This document shows, piece after piece, positions 47,581 to 58,595 of a DNA stretch of 64,000 nucleotides. Every line of letters begins with the position of its first letter. Positions within the stretch are counted from its first letter, which is position 1. Below the pieces are notes generated by a model, which saw only the letters and a list, made by a program, of their open reading frames with translations, made no database searches and was not told where the DNA came from. Location: contig OW386287.2 of the NCBI GenBank assembly GCA_936432065.2, positions 189,409,729 through 189,473,728 of the forward strand. Reading direction: 5' to 3'. Both the position numbers and the translations under genes were made by a program. This DNA comes from Rutpela maculata (Eukaryota; Arthropoda; Insecta; Coleoptera; Cerambycidae).

Positions 47581-48290
47581 CTTCCACTAGTTAATTTTAT
47601 TTTTGATAAATTATTCCAACGCAACGCTTGGGTCATTATTATACGTAGGAGGTACAAATTTCAAACATATAGCAGCTATAGTTTGAAACTTAGACAGTAG
47701 TGATAGACGGATAGACGTACAAAAACAAAAATAACTTGCAGGCATAAATGAAAGGCTTACCATATCAACCCACATCAACCGGAGAGATTACAGTATATAG
47801 CGGTTGATAAATCGAGAAAAATCTTGATCACAAAACTATGTGAGTAAGGAGAATATAAATGATAGGAATATGTTTTTTAAAATAACTTTCAAAATGAATA
47901 CTTCGTGAACAATTTCATTAGGAATTTCATGCTCAAAAATAGGATTACCAGGAAAATTTTGAGGGGATTTTATTATTTGGAATTTTTATAGATTTTGATC
48001 TTTCGCATCAGTTTCGCTTACGCCACAATATTGAAAAAATGGTATCAAAAATTTTTTTTTCGAAAATATGTCCTTTCTGGCTCCATTTATTGATAAGAGT
48101 AGTTATGTAATAAATTAAACTAGATAGAATTTCCTATTATCTATGTCATTATTATTTTTGGCTAAAATAAATAGTTTCAGCGTACGGCTGCCGCAAAGTC
48201 TACTCCATCGAATGTTGACGAAAAATATTCTACTGCACGTTGTAAGCCAGCCAGACCAGATTATCAAAATATACTCTGAAGAAGACCATA
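47581..48290. other. No gene recognised
   Basis: AT-rich without supported coding signal. Confidence 0.5.
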
Positions 48291-48605
48291 TAGGCACAGT
48301 AGCTCAATCGGTTAAGGAGTATTGAGTGGCCAATATGCTGACCGACTGTCTATTGCGTTCTTCAGTCGCGTATTTGTAACGTAATGTTAACATGATTGTA
48401 CAATGAGATAATAGTATATTACGTAATGAGTGTTGTAAGAAGCGTACTTCCATGAGTGCGTAATTGGTTTACAACTAGAATTATGTACTATACTTTACCT
48501 ACGATCAAATTTATTTATTTATTTAGTAAAATCTGGATTTAGTTTACTAGTCACAAATATTGTCAGTTTTGACAGCGTTTGAAAATTACGTAGGCACATT
48601 TGTTT

Positions 48606-49163
48606 TTTTAAACCCCACGTTAGTGGTAGTGGGGGTGGATGAAGTAAAAGAATATTTTGAGGTTTCTGATTCTTGTACACACATTAAATCGCAATTTTTT
48701 TTCATCCACTTTAATAATAGGGTGGGGGTGGTAATGGGGGTGGCAAATGCCAAAATTTTTCTTGAGACCTTGGCGTCTCTTGTATATACTAAATACCAAT
48801 TTTACGTACTCTTACCCGCTTGATTTACCTATTTACTCCAAATTTACCCCAATTCAACTCTTCGACGGAACAAGATGAAATTGTAATCTAGTTCTAGACC
48901 TCATTAAAGTACATATGTGTACCAAATTTCAAGTCAATATATCAAACGGTTCCAGCGTAAACGTGCGCACAAAAAAAAAGTTACAGACAGACCGACAGAC
49001 AGACCGACACACAGACCGACACACAGACCGACAGACAGACAGAAATTTTTTTTCGCTCAAACTTAAAATCTCGACGTTTCATGACATTCTAAGCCTATTT
49101 GAACAATACAAATTTAAAAAAAAAATTTTTGTCGTTACTATACTTCCACTGGATGTGGAAGTA
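48606..49163 (-). mobile_element. HINE-1 copy, reverse orientation
   Basis: Full 5' part on the minus strand: 'cttccactggatgtggaag' hairpin at 49,143-49,161, a microsatellite of ACAG/ACCG units (48,985-49,045), and the G-rich form of the C-rich block. The distal end is missing; it joins a foldback sequence at 48,605. Confidence 0.8.
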
Positions 49164-49165
49164 AT

Positions 49166-49718
49166 ACACTACCTGCCATCTATTTAAGTTGAACTTTACA
49201 TATTGTAAACAAGTCGCACGGTAAACAAAACGCACGGGACACGCAATTATAGGTGGCTTATATCGCTGATGCGGGGTTTAAAAAAACAAATGCGCCTACG
49301 TAATTTTCAAACTCTGTCAAAACTGACATAATATTTGTTGAATAATATTGTTGACAAGTAAACTCAATCCAGATTTTACTAAATAAATAAATAAATATGA
49401 TCGTAGGTAAAGTATAATACATAATTCGATTTGTAAAGCAATTACGCACTCATGGAAATATGCACTCACCGCTACGCGGCATCGTGCGTAACTTTTCCAT
49501 TCGTGCGTAATATGCTTCTTACAAAACTCATTACGTAATATATAGTTTTGGCAGCGTTTGAAAATTACGTAGGCGCATTTGTTTTTTTAAACCCCGCGTT
49601 AGCGATATAAGCCACCTATAATTGCGTGTCCCGTGCGTTTTGTTTGCCGTGCGATTTGTTTACAGTGCGTTTTGTTTATAATATGTAAAATTCAACTTAC
49701 ATAGATGGCAGGTAGTGT
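49166..49718. mobile_element. Foldback MITE
   Basis: TIRs ACACTACCTGCCATCTA and inverted counterpart at 49,701-49,718. Arms share 'aattataggtggcttatatc', 'ttacgtaggcgcatttg' and 'caaaacgcacgggac' or 'gtcccgtgcgttttg'. The inner right half is also duplicated at 48,400-48,605, to the left of the HINE, so this region is a nested palindrome complex. Confidence 0.7.
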
Positions 49719-49920
49719 GTTTTTTACTATTTGCAGTAGTGATCGTAGGTAAATATATATTAATTTGGCTAATTTAGCTGCGTTCGAGCCCCAGCCCCGG
49801 TACTGACAACATCGGTGGGTATTGATGTATGTCTGCATTTTTCCGGACACCCTTGGCTTTGGATTTGGGGTTGTGTACTATATGTGGTGTATTTATGTTT
49901 ATGTTTTATAGTTAAACGAG

Positions 49921-50176
49921 TTTGTCCAGGAATTTAAAAATCAATATGCTAACCCAGAGTCCATTCCTGAATCTGGAAAATGCTTACTCCTCACATTATA
50001 TTAGCGAGGAAATTATGTCATTGAAGAATTATAAACATAAATGATTTATAAAATCAGCATATAAAAATAATTTTTATTTTGCACCGTTGCCACCGTCAGC
50101 AGTAATATTCGTTCCGGATATATTATCGTAACACGTACATTTTCCCATTTTTTCATGTTTTATGTACTATACATTT
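49921..50176. other. No gene recognised
   Basis: Spacer between the SINE and the next HINE. Confidence 0.5.
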
Positions 50177-50873
50177 ACTTCCACATCCAGTGGAAGTATA
50201 GTAACGACAAAAACATTTTTAAAAATTTTTATTGTTCAAGTAGGCTTAGAATGTCACGAAACGTCAAAATTTTAAGTTTGAACGAAAAAAAAATTTCTGT
50301 CTGTCTGTCGGTCTGTCTGTAATTTTTTTTGTGCGCACGTTTATTCTGGAACCGTTTGAGATATGGACTTGAAATTTGGTACACATATGTACTTTAACGA
50401 GATCTAGAACTAGATTATATTTTCATCTTGTTCCGTCGAAGGTGGGGGGTAAATTGAGGTAAATTTGGGGTAAATAGGTAAATCAAGCAGGTAAGAGTCC
50501 TTAAAATTGGTATTTAGTATATACAAGGGAAGCTAAGGTCTCAAAAAAAATTTTGGCATTAGTCACCCCCATTACCACCCCCACCCCATTATTAAAGGAG
50601 ATGAAAAAAAATGTGATTTTGTGTGTGTACAAAAACCAAAAACCTCAAAATATTTTTTTACTTCATCCACCCCCACTACCACCCCCTATCACCATCCCCA
50701 CCCCACTGCCGATGTGGGGTATCGTTTTATGGGTTTTTGGATTAGAGGATTTCAAATATTATATTATTAAATTTCCATAAACAATTATTTCCACGTACAA
50801 CATTTTTTCGTTGTGAGTGACTTGGATAGAAAATCTGGATGTGGAAGTAGTGATTCCTTGGGCAGCGGTTTTT
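50177..50873 (+). mobile_element. HINE-1 copy, full length
   Basis: The best preserved HINE here: hairpin ACTTCCACATCCAGTGGAAG at the start, GTCTGTCTGTCGGTCTGTCT microsatellite near 50,298, C-rich block, and 'ctggatgtggaagtagtgat' then 'ccttgggcagcgg' at the end. The Pro-rich frame 50,553-50,780 is a repeat artefact. Confidence 0.85.
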
Positions 50874-50969
50874 TTCGTAGGACCGATAGCTTTTTTTTTA
50901 TGGGGAAAAATAGTTTGAAATGAGGCCGCGATTTTTCGCATTTTTCTCGATATGAGTAATTCCTACTAC

Positions 50970-52325
50970 TACGGGAGCCCACCTTAACTGTCCGTGCACC
51001 CGCCCCCCCGATCCTTGTGGAGCCTAAGAAACAATATAAGACATATCCTAAAAAAAAACTAACTGTACTTTCAAATTGGCGTCCGTTTAAAAACAAATTT
51101 TCAAATATTGTTTTTGTCATTTAACATAGAAACTAAAAAAGATTGAGAAAAACTTTCTGGACAAAAATCAAAGTGCATAAAATTTTCTACAATTTTGTTC
51201 CTATACAATATTTGGATAGGAGTTACCATTTTTCAGATAAATGATTCAGCTCTTAAAATAAAATATAAAATTCAATATAAAACGGGAGCCCACCCTAACT
51301 GTCCGTGCACCCCTATCGATCCTTGGGGACAATGCTTTTTATAAAGATTAAAGCCTGAGGAACAATTTAAGACATGTTCTAAAAAAAATTTGCTGTACTT
51401 TCAAAATGGCGTCCGTTTAAAAAAAATTGCAAATATTGTTTTTGTCATTTAACACAAAAACTAAAAAAGCGATTGAGGCAGAATTTTATCTGCTGAACAC
51501 CAAAGATGTTCTCCATTTTCTCGCCATCTAATCATTCCAAGGCTTCGGAATATTGTGAATAACTTCGTCGGATAATCGCCAAATAAGCGTTTGGTAAACA
51601 CTCCTTTTAATATACTCGATAAAGCAAACTCTTGATAGTGGAATCGAAGAAAAATCAACTTTATTGTCAATTGATAAAGACAAATCTTTGTCACCACATT
51701 TCTGTCTAATGGCAATTAGTAAATGAATGAAGGCCAAGTAATGATGAACATTTTTGAGGTCCATACTCTTCTGTTAATGCGGATATGTTAATAAACCTTC
51801 TTTTATTGCCAAATCCGGTATCAAAGAGTAATTTACATTTAATTTTATTGGAATGAGCCATCAGAATCCAAAAGATGTCACTATCAACACTTTTAACCCT
51901 AATCTGTTCATAACCCATTGTTACCGTTTTCGAAATTATAGTATTATTATTATTGTTATTAATTTTTTTCAGTTTATTTTATTTTTTGTTATGTTAATAA
52001 TATAAAGTTATATTATACCCCTTACAATAATTGTCACAGTTATTTCCTCTAAGTGATTTGCCGATATATGAATTTCCATGTTTTCTTAAGTTTGGACTCA
52101 TTTATCTGGAAAATGGTAACTCCTATAAAAATATTGTATAGAAACAAATTTTATGCACGTTGTTTTTTTGTTAAAAACGTTTTTGTCCATATTTTTTAGT
52201 TTTTGTGTTAAACGACAAAAACAACATTGGCAACAGTTTTTTTTAGCATATGGCCGCCATTTTGAAAGTACAGCCAGTTTTTTTTTAGGACATGTCTTAA
52301 ATTATTCCTTAGGCTTTAATCTATG
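50970..52325 (-). mobile_element. Third nuclease-family TIR transposon, decayed
   Basis: Left terminal sequence 'acgggagcccaccttaactg' at 50,979 is duplicated nearby at 51,282 ('acgggagcccaccctaactg'). Both contain 'tgtactttcaaa(a/t)tggcg', 'gtccgtttaaaaa' and 'gtttttgtcattta'. The inverted counterpart at 52,085-52,320 carries 'aatggtaactcctataaa', 'acgacaaaaacaac' and 'ggacatgtcttaaatt'. A minus-strand coding remnant lies between. The right terminus is lost into a minisatellite. Target duplication not found. Confidence 0.65.
51461..51918 (-). pseudogene. XPG-like transposon protein remnant (third family)
   Basis: The first frame (51,918-51,706) reads VKSVDSDIFWILMAHSNKIK, LLFDTGFGNKRRFINI and SSLLGLHSFTNC, matching in order the SPDTDVFILLIAH and HALTGCD blocks of the protein at 22,280, with an added FDTG-GNKRR stretch known from other members of the family. 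It is broken after NC, and downstream pieces are in other frames (QEFALSSILKGVF). No Cys-rich tail found. Confidence 0.6.
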
Positions 52326-52715
52326 AGAAATATTGCAGCCAGACCAAAGACCTGTTTTTATCGAATGATCCGTAAGCCCACGCGAATAAACCCAAATAAC
52401 TCAACATCATCAAACCAGAGACAGGCAAAGGCTTGTTTTCAACTGAACAAGCCATGAGTTAACTCCTAAAAACCATAATACCCTGACAGTGAGTCCACCT
52501 TCATAAAACCCAATAACTCGACATCTTGAAACCACAGACATGCCAAAGGCATGTTCGCGATTGGTACAACCAAGAATTAACCCCCGAAAACCCGAATAAC
52601 CCTTAAACCGCAGACAGACCCATGGTCTGTTTTTATCGAATAGGGTGTCCACCCCATAAAAACCCAATAATTTGACATGCCCGAACCACAGACAAGCCTA
52701 AGACCTATTTTTTCG
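52325..52715. repeat. Degenerate minisatellite, about 5 units of 75-110 bp
   Basis: Units share 'ccagac(a)..caaaggc.tgtttt', 'cgaa', 'aaacccaataac(t)', and 'gacat'. Anchors near 52,331, 52,420, 52,534, 52,612 and 52,690. Very diverged; the ORF across it is an artefact. Confidence 0.7.
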
Positions 52716-53389
52716 AAAAAAAGCTATGAACCTGCACTCTTGCACACAGTCCACTTTAATTCGAAACAAAAGGAGCCTCAACTAGAGCTCTCGCTGTCTG
52801 CTGTATTGGCCTCTGAGTTATGTGGTTATTGTGGTCTTGCCTGTGCTGCATTTGGTGCAAGTATTGCTCCTGTATAATGTCAGCTTCGTAACTGAAAATT
52901 CTAATGAAGGTGAAAGACCTATTTTTTGGGTATCTATGAACTATAAAAACATAAACAACAAACAAGTTTTGAAATTAAATATTTTTGCACCGATTTCAAA
53001 TTGATATTAGGTAATAAGGTGCAGTTCCTTGCTACTTTCCTCTAATAGGTAGACAGATATTTGTAGATTTTTTGAAAAAGAAGAAATTCAACCTTTTTAG
53101 TAACTTCTTTTATTTGTTTAACTTCTACATAGCGAAGAAAACTATTGTGAAATTCTTTTTAAGTTGGGCACCATCTGAATGTTACTACAAAAGTAATACC
53201 TTGTTGCTTGTGACCGGCGACTCCGCCAAATCTTCGAATATTCTCGTAAAATGTCTGTTAAAAAAAATTGTTTTTAATTTAAAAAGAATCCTGACGTGAT
53301 GGGGCAAAATAAGTTTCAGTTTCATTTTCAGTGACCCCAAAAACATATGCTGTACTATATCTGGTCCGGCGCACCCACCGCATAAATAT
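52716..53389. other. No gene recognised
   Basis: No supported gene. The short ORFs have no motif. Confidence 0.45.
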
Positions 53390-53625
53390 TTTTTTTACGA
53401 TTGTGTTGAAAGTCAAATTTTCTAACTTCAAAATGACTGCGGAAAGTGTCACTTTGCCGCACGCCATGCGGCAAAAATTTTTTGTACAATTTTGTTGAAA
53501 TTCAAACTTTCTAACTTCAAAATGAGTGCAGAAAATGTCACTTCGCCACACGCCTCAATTACATCTTCACAAAGTTCACATTTTGGAAAGACTTTACGGG
53601 AAATAACTTCACAACCGTAGAAAAA
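53390..53625. repeat. Diverged repeat, related to 56,505-56,960
   Basis: Contains two direct copies of 'ttctaacttcaaaatgactg' style words and 'ttttggaaagactttacggg'. The latter gives the empty site for the MITE at 56,753. These sequences frame the gypsy fragment on both sides. Confidence 0.6.
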
Positions 53626-53631
53626 ATAGGA

Positions 53632-53816
53632 TGTAACCAGCATGCGTTAAATTATGGCAAATATTCCATAAAATAAAATTTTTGTTTAATCTTGGAAAGA
53701 TAATGTATTTTTTAAAAAGATTAAAATTAACAATTGATACTAGTTGATAATTTTGTTATTCTTACTATAGTAACAGAGTTTTATATATATGTAGGCAAGT
53801 GCGCTACATATTACAC
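53632..53816 (-). repeat. Gypsy LTR (3' LTR of the pol fragment)
   Basis: On the minus strand it starts TGTAATATGTAGCGC, directly after a polypurine stretch (gcaggggggtg), and ends ATGCTGGTTACA, so it has the TG...CA form. About 185 bp. An inverted copy is at 56,210-56,385. Confidence 0.75.
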
Positions 53817-53834
53817 CCCCCTGCAAAATAAAAA

Positions 53835-54797
53835 TCAATCCACTAAAGTATCAAAACCGACTTTTTTACAGTCAGAAGTGACGGATAGATTGACAACATC
53901 ATTTAACAAATATGCAGGTTTAACTCTGTTCAAAGATACAGTATAATCCTTTCCACGTTTAAGGACCGTTATAATTTTGTCTGTTCTAGAAAGAACTTTA
54001 AAAGATCCTTCATACCAAGGGGATAAGGATGGTTTAAGTTTAGCTTTCCGAATGAAAATAAACTTACAGTCTTTAATGTCTGGACTGACAAATGTATTTC
54101 GAAAATGATCCCGTGTAGGATTTGTGAATTGTAAGTTATTAAAATATTTTTGTAATTTGCTAATAAATAAAGGTAGTTTAATATCAGAATGTGATTTAAT
54201 AAAATATTCACCAGGAAGACGTAAAGTTTGGCCATAGACAAGTTCTGCAGATGAACAAAGTAAATCATCTTTAGGCATTGCCCGGAAACCTAATAAAATA
54301 ATTGGTAATTCATCAAACCAATGAACTGAGTTAGCTCTGGCGATTAGTGCAGTCTTAAAGGTTCTGTGAAATCTTTCAGTCATGCCATTGGATTTCGGGT
54401 GAAATGAAGTTGTGTGAATTCGGTGAAATCCTAAAAATTTTGAAAATTCACGGAAAAGATTTGATTCGAACTGAACTCCTTGATCTGTCGTGACACGAAC
54501 CGGAATGCTAAAGCGACAGATATAATTTCGAAATAAAGTTTTAGCAACAGTTTCTGCAGTAATGTCTGATGAAGGATAAGCTTCTGGCCAACGAGTGAAA
54601 CGATCAATAACTGTTAGTATGCAAGAAAAACCATGTGAAGGTGGTAATGGTCCAACGATATCAATATGGATATGCTCAGATCTACCCTTGGGAACTTCGA
54701 CATTACCAATTTGAGTTTTGGTATGCTTATTTACTTTAGAAGTTTGACAATTTAAGCAAGTTTTGCAGAAATAGTTTTGTAGCACGAATACCAGCAT
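53835..54797 (-). pseudogene. Ty3/gypsy integrase
   Basis: Inserts the cDNA of an LTR retrotransposon. Zinc-finger Cys pair CKTCLNCQTS, then the catalytic core: HIDIVGPLPPSHGF (first D), TRWPEAYPSSDIT, TTDQGVQFES (second D), and HPKSNGMTERFHRTFK (catalytic E). The C-terminal region has SPWYEGSFKVL (GPY/F-like) and ends VKPAYL. The frame is intact from about 54,797 to 53,835. It overlaps the preceding frame and is joined to RNase H by a frameshift. Confidence 0.9.
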
Positions 54798-55317
54798 GCG
54801 TTAAATTATGAAAAATATAAAAAACTGCGCGTCGTAAAGAATTTGGTACATATGGTCGACATTCAGAAGAGGAAACATCGCACCAAATTTTATGATCTGA
54901 ATTAGCAATATTAATTTTTTGTAAACAGTATGTGACTTTAGAATTGACATTTGATTGATTGGTTAATAAAGAGGAAAGTTCACAATCGGTTGATTGAGCG
55001 TCTTTCAATAATTGTAGATTGAAATTGGTAAAGTATATTTGAGAAATTGAATTAGGTGACAAAAAATCATGCTGTTCGAGTAATGAAAGATCATTTAAAC
55101 GCGACAAAGTATCCGCAATGATGTTTTCTCTACCGTGAACATGACGTATGTCATTAGTAAATTGTGCAATATATTCCAAGTGTCGTATTTGACGAGGAGT
55201 TTTTTCAGCATTGGTAAAAAGAGCTTTTGTTAATGGTTTGTGATCTGTGAAACAGATAAAAGAACGACCTTCTAATATATGTTTAAAATGTTTGACCGAA
55301 GTATATAAAAATAGCAA
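54736..55317 (-). pseudogene. Gypsy RNase H and integrase N-terminus
   Basis: Downstream RNase H part: YTSVKHFKHILEGRSF, TDHKPLTKAL, RQIRHLEYIAQFTNDIRHV, then ADTLSRL. The integrase HHCC region starts with HNLTHAGIRATK. The frame is shifted relative to the RT ORF upstream (55,345). Confidence 0.85.
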
Positions 55318-55344
55318 TTTTTTATCAAATGTTTAGTATGACTT

Positions 55345-56209
55345 TTACGAATCATTTAATTTGCGAGAGAAAAATGCTAAAGGAGTAGATAAGTCTCCGA
55401 TTCTTTGTTCTAAAACTGCACCCGTGGATATATTTGAGCAATCCACAGATAATGTAAGCGTTACATCTTTGTTGTAGCTAGGATGAGATAAGATTGTTGC
55501 ATTTGCTAAAGCGTGTTTAGCTTTTAAAAAACTATCAGTATAATTAGTTGGCCAGGAGTCTATAACTTTAACTTTATCACGGTCTAACTCAGTACTGAAG
55601 GAATGTAAAGGGATTAAAATGTTGGCAAAGTTAGGAACAAAACGATGATAATAATTAATAATTCCTATAAATCGTTGTAGTTGCTTGAGAGTTGTAGGTT
55701 TTGGAAAATTATTAATAACGTTAATGCGGTCATCGGTAGGTGAAATACCGTTAGCGGAAACATGGTGCCCAAGGAAATCTAGAGAACTTTTACCAAAAAC
55801 ACATTTTGACGGTTTAATATTAATTCCGTAAGTGTCAAGGCGTTGAAAAACTTGACGTAAATGCAATAAATGTTCATGAGAGTCTTTACTTGCGATTAAA
55901 ATATCATCTAAATATATAAAAATGAAAGGTAAGCCAATAAGAACTTCATTCATGAAACGTAGGAATGTTTGTGCAGCATTAGGTAATTCGAATGGCATTC
56001 TTAAAAAAATTAAATAAACCAAAAGGAGTAGTAATTGCTGTTTTGTAAATGTCTGCGTCTGCGACAGGTATCTGATGATAAGCACGAACTAGATCAATTT
56101 TTGAAAAAATAGTGCAACCGAATAATTGAGAATTAAAATCGTGAATATGAGGTAACGGGTATTGGTCAGGAATGGTAATTGTGTTAAGTTTTCTATAGTT
56201 ACCACACGG
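55345..56209 (-). pseudogene. Gypsy reverse transcriptase, 5' truncated
   Basis: The minus strand begins inside the RT with CGNYRKLNTITIPDQYPLPH and continues DLVRAYHQIPVAD; a frame change is followed by MPFELPNAAQTFLRFMNEVL, the catalytic FIYLDDILIAS, FLGHHVSANGI, and the RNase H start TGAVLEQRIGDLSTPLAF. The upstream part (rest of RT, protease, gag, 5' LTR) is absent. It is cut exactly where an inverted LTR begins. Confidence 0.88.
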
Positions 56210-56385
56210 AATATGTAGCGCACTTGCCTACATATTAGTAAAAAACTCTGTTACTATAGTTTAAAAAATAACAAAATTATCAACTATTATCAATTGTTAA
56301 TTTTAATCTTTTTAAAAAATACATTATCTTTCCAAGTTTAAACAAAAATTTTATTTTGTGGAATATTTGCCATAAATTGGTGACA
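56210..56385 (+). repeat. Inverted LTR copy at the other end
   Basis: Plus-strand 'atatgtagcgcacttgcc' through 'ataaattggtgaca', the reverse complement of the LTR at 53,632-53,816 except for a missing stretch near its end ('tttaacgcatgc'). It lies in opposite orientation to the 3' LTR, fused directly to the pol frame. Confidence 0.75.
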
Positions 56386-56752
56386 TGTGGCAAGCTTCAT
56401 TGCAAAACTCGTATGATAGGAACACTCGCTGTGCTCGTGTTTCTACTTTCATACATCGTTTTGCAATGAAGCCCTTGCCACACTTGTATTACAATGTACT
56501 ATTTTATACGATTGTGTTGAAAGTCAAATTTTCCTCGATTACATCTTCACACACCGGAATAAAAGAGTGTGTTTACCTTAAAGAATTTTATATTATTTAA
56601 CTGGTAATAACAATTAAATTCTATAAATGTACATTAATTACACATGAATTGCAATTACAAAGTCAAATTTCCTAACTTTAAAATGACTGCGGAAAATGTC
56701 ACTTTAAATAAAATCTGACAGGCAGCAAATTTAAAATTTTGGAAAGACTTTA
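56386..56752. repeat. Diverged repeats related to 53,390-53,625
   Basis: Shares 'gattgtgttgaaagtcaaat' and 'cctaactttaaaatgactgc' with the left flank of the gypsy fragment. A hairpin of 'cattgcaaaac' / 'gttttgcaatg' lies at 56,399-56,469. No gene. Confidence 0.5.
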
Positions 56753-56921
56753 AGGACCGGTTTATCAATGCGTGGTTAAGCACTTTATCCTACAGCTAAA
56801 TTAACTAGAAGTTTATAATGTGCTTCTTTAAACATTTCAATATTGCAACTTCACATTCTAAACTTCTAGTTAATTTAGCTATAGGATAAAGTGCTTAACC
56901 GCGCACTGATAAACCGGTCCT
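56753..56921. mobile_element. Harbinger-like hairpin MITE
   Basis: 169-bp hairpin with TIRs AGGACCGGTTTATCA / TGATAAACCGGTCCT and arms such as 'aactagaagttta'. Inserted between 'gaaagactt(ta)' and 'gggaaataacttcac'. The unoccupied site occurs at 53,588 ('gaaagactttacgggaaata'). Flanks read TTA and TGA, a 3-bp duplication with one change. Confidence 0.82.
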
Positions 56922-57199
56922 GAGGGAAATAACTTCACAACCTTCTTTCATACATCGTTTTACAATGATGCCCTTGCCACACTTGTATTACTATATACTA
57001 TTATGTTCCTATGTAATTAAAGAAAGAAAAAAATAGAAAAAATATATACATTCGGTTCGAATCGAGAACCTCCCCCTTTTGTAATTTTTTTTGAAATCTG
57101 TTAAAAATACCAAACATAAACAAATTTTCAGGTAAAGCTGCCAAATTTTTGGACTAATGACTAGTCTTTGGATTACTTCGTGTAATCCAAATACTATTA

Positions 57200-57500
57200 A
57201 ATGTAATACAATTAAATGTAAAAAAAAAACTTTTTAAAAACAAGCTTTTATTATTTAGGTGTACTAAAACAAAACAAATAAAAATTAAAAAAATGAATTG
57301 TCTTAAAAGCTTGTCGCGCTCGAGAAGTTCATACAGGCATTAATTTTGTTTGACAGAGTACCTAAATAAGTAAGTTTTTTTTTTTTGCGATATGCTTTTA
57401 ATACAATTGTTTTTTTTTAATTTTAATTTTTTTCATTTAAATGATAATAAAAGCTTGTTTTTAAAAAGTTTTTTTTACATTTTATTTAATTTTTAAATTT
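57200..57500. mobile_element. Foldback MITE
   Basis: Arms of about 40 bp around 'actttttaaaaacaagct' (57,230) and its inverse (57,451). AT-rich ends, interior without coding capacity. Confidence 0.6.
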
Positions 57501-58592
57501 TTGGTTACATCTTAATTAGTTTTATATTCATTGTATCGTCCTTACTTTAAACCTGATCCTTCGCTATTTCTTAGAATACAACGTCTGAGTGAATGCACTA
57601 GTCGATCAGATTATAGAGTTAAAACTAAAAAACACACTTTTTGGTACCATATTATTGTATTGTCACCAGAACTACACGTGTATACAAAATTTCAGCTCAA
57701 TTGAACGTCGCGCGTAATTTGGTTCAAAACTGACTTGCTTGAATCCTCCTAAACATATTAACAAACTAAATAACTAACAGAGCAAGTTAAATAAAGGCTT
57801 GTAAAAAATATCAACTTTTTACAAAATGTATTAAATGATAAAGAGGCCAAATTTGCACTCAATTAAACTCGAAAAGTTCCCAACTTGTTTGTTGATTTTC
57901 GTTTTACATTCGTTGGATTCTAACTGATTCGATCCGAAGTATTCCCTTATAAAGTTGACCTATATAATTGTAAACACTAATATCTTTTCCTTTAGTAGGA
58001 GAGTTTACAATCCGACAGGCGCGGATAAAAGTGAGTGTACTTAATTTATTTATTCTGGTTTGGCGGGTAATAAATTTGATATAAATGTGAACTTGTTTAC
58101 AGAGTTAGGGAGAGCCATGAAGGTCTTTACTGAATAAAATAAAACGGCACTGGGAAAGATTCACTTCACTTTCCATATAAAATATATTATACCTAACTTA
58201 TTAAGCTGTTAACTATTTAAACTTTGCATACATTCAGAAACATACATTTTTTCGTAAGCTATTTGTCAAGAATCACATTCCTACAGTGGTACGTAGGTAC
58301 TTCTACGACACTTCTTTAAACTCAGTTTTTTGTTATTTTCATGAGATTCATATAATGAAAAGTATATTAGTGTTGAAACAAAGTTAACCGATAATGAAAT
58401 ATAGTGAAAAATATCTCCTTGCATCAAGAAATATAGCTTGCTATTTTATGGATTTGTTGGTTTTGCTTCTGAGTTGAGTCTGAGTTGAGTTTTTCTTCCT
58501 CTGAGTCTTCTGTTTCCTCCGCTTCTAATTCCAGCTGTGCATATATTCTCGTGACTTATTTTTGGTCCTTTCCTAGTTCGTTCATGATCCTC
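57501..58592. other. No gene recognised
   Basis: AT-rich. On the minus strand just left of the next element (58,440-58,590) a short acidic frame ELEAEETEDSEEEK appears, perhaps part of a disrupted ORF into which the element inserted. Confidence 0.4.
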
Positions 58593-58595
58593 TCA

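Larger units (their letters stand above)
48293..49920 (+). mobile_element. tRNA-derived SINE split by a 1.4-kb nested insertion
   Basis: The 5' part (48,293-48,340) starts GGCACAGTAGCTCAATCGG, a good tRNA A box. The 3' part (49,781 on) starts with the B box GTTCGAGCCCC. The A-to-B spacing after removing the insertion is close to that of a tRNA. 'ggccaatatgctg' (48,328) and 'ggctaatttagctg' (49,767) look like a diverged target duplication. The SINE body continues 'acatcggtgggtattgatg' and ends in a T/A-rich tail near 49,920. Confidence 0.55.
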
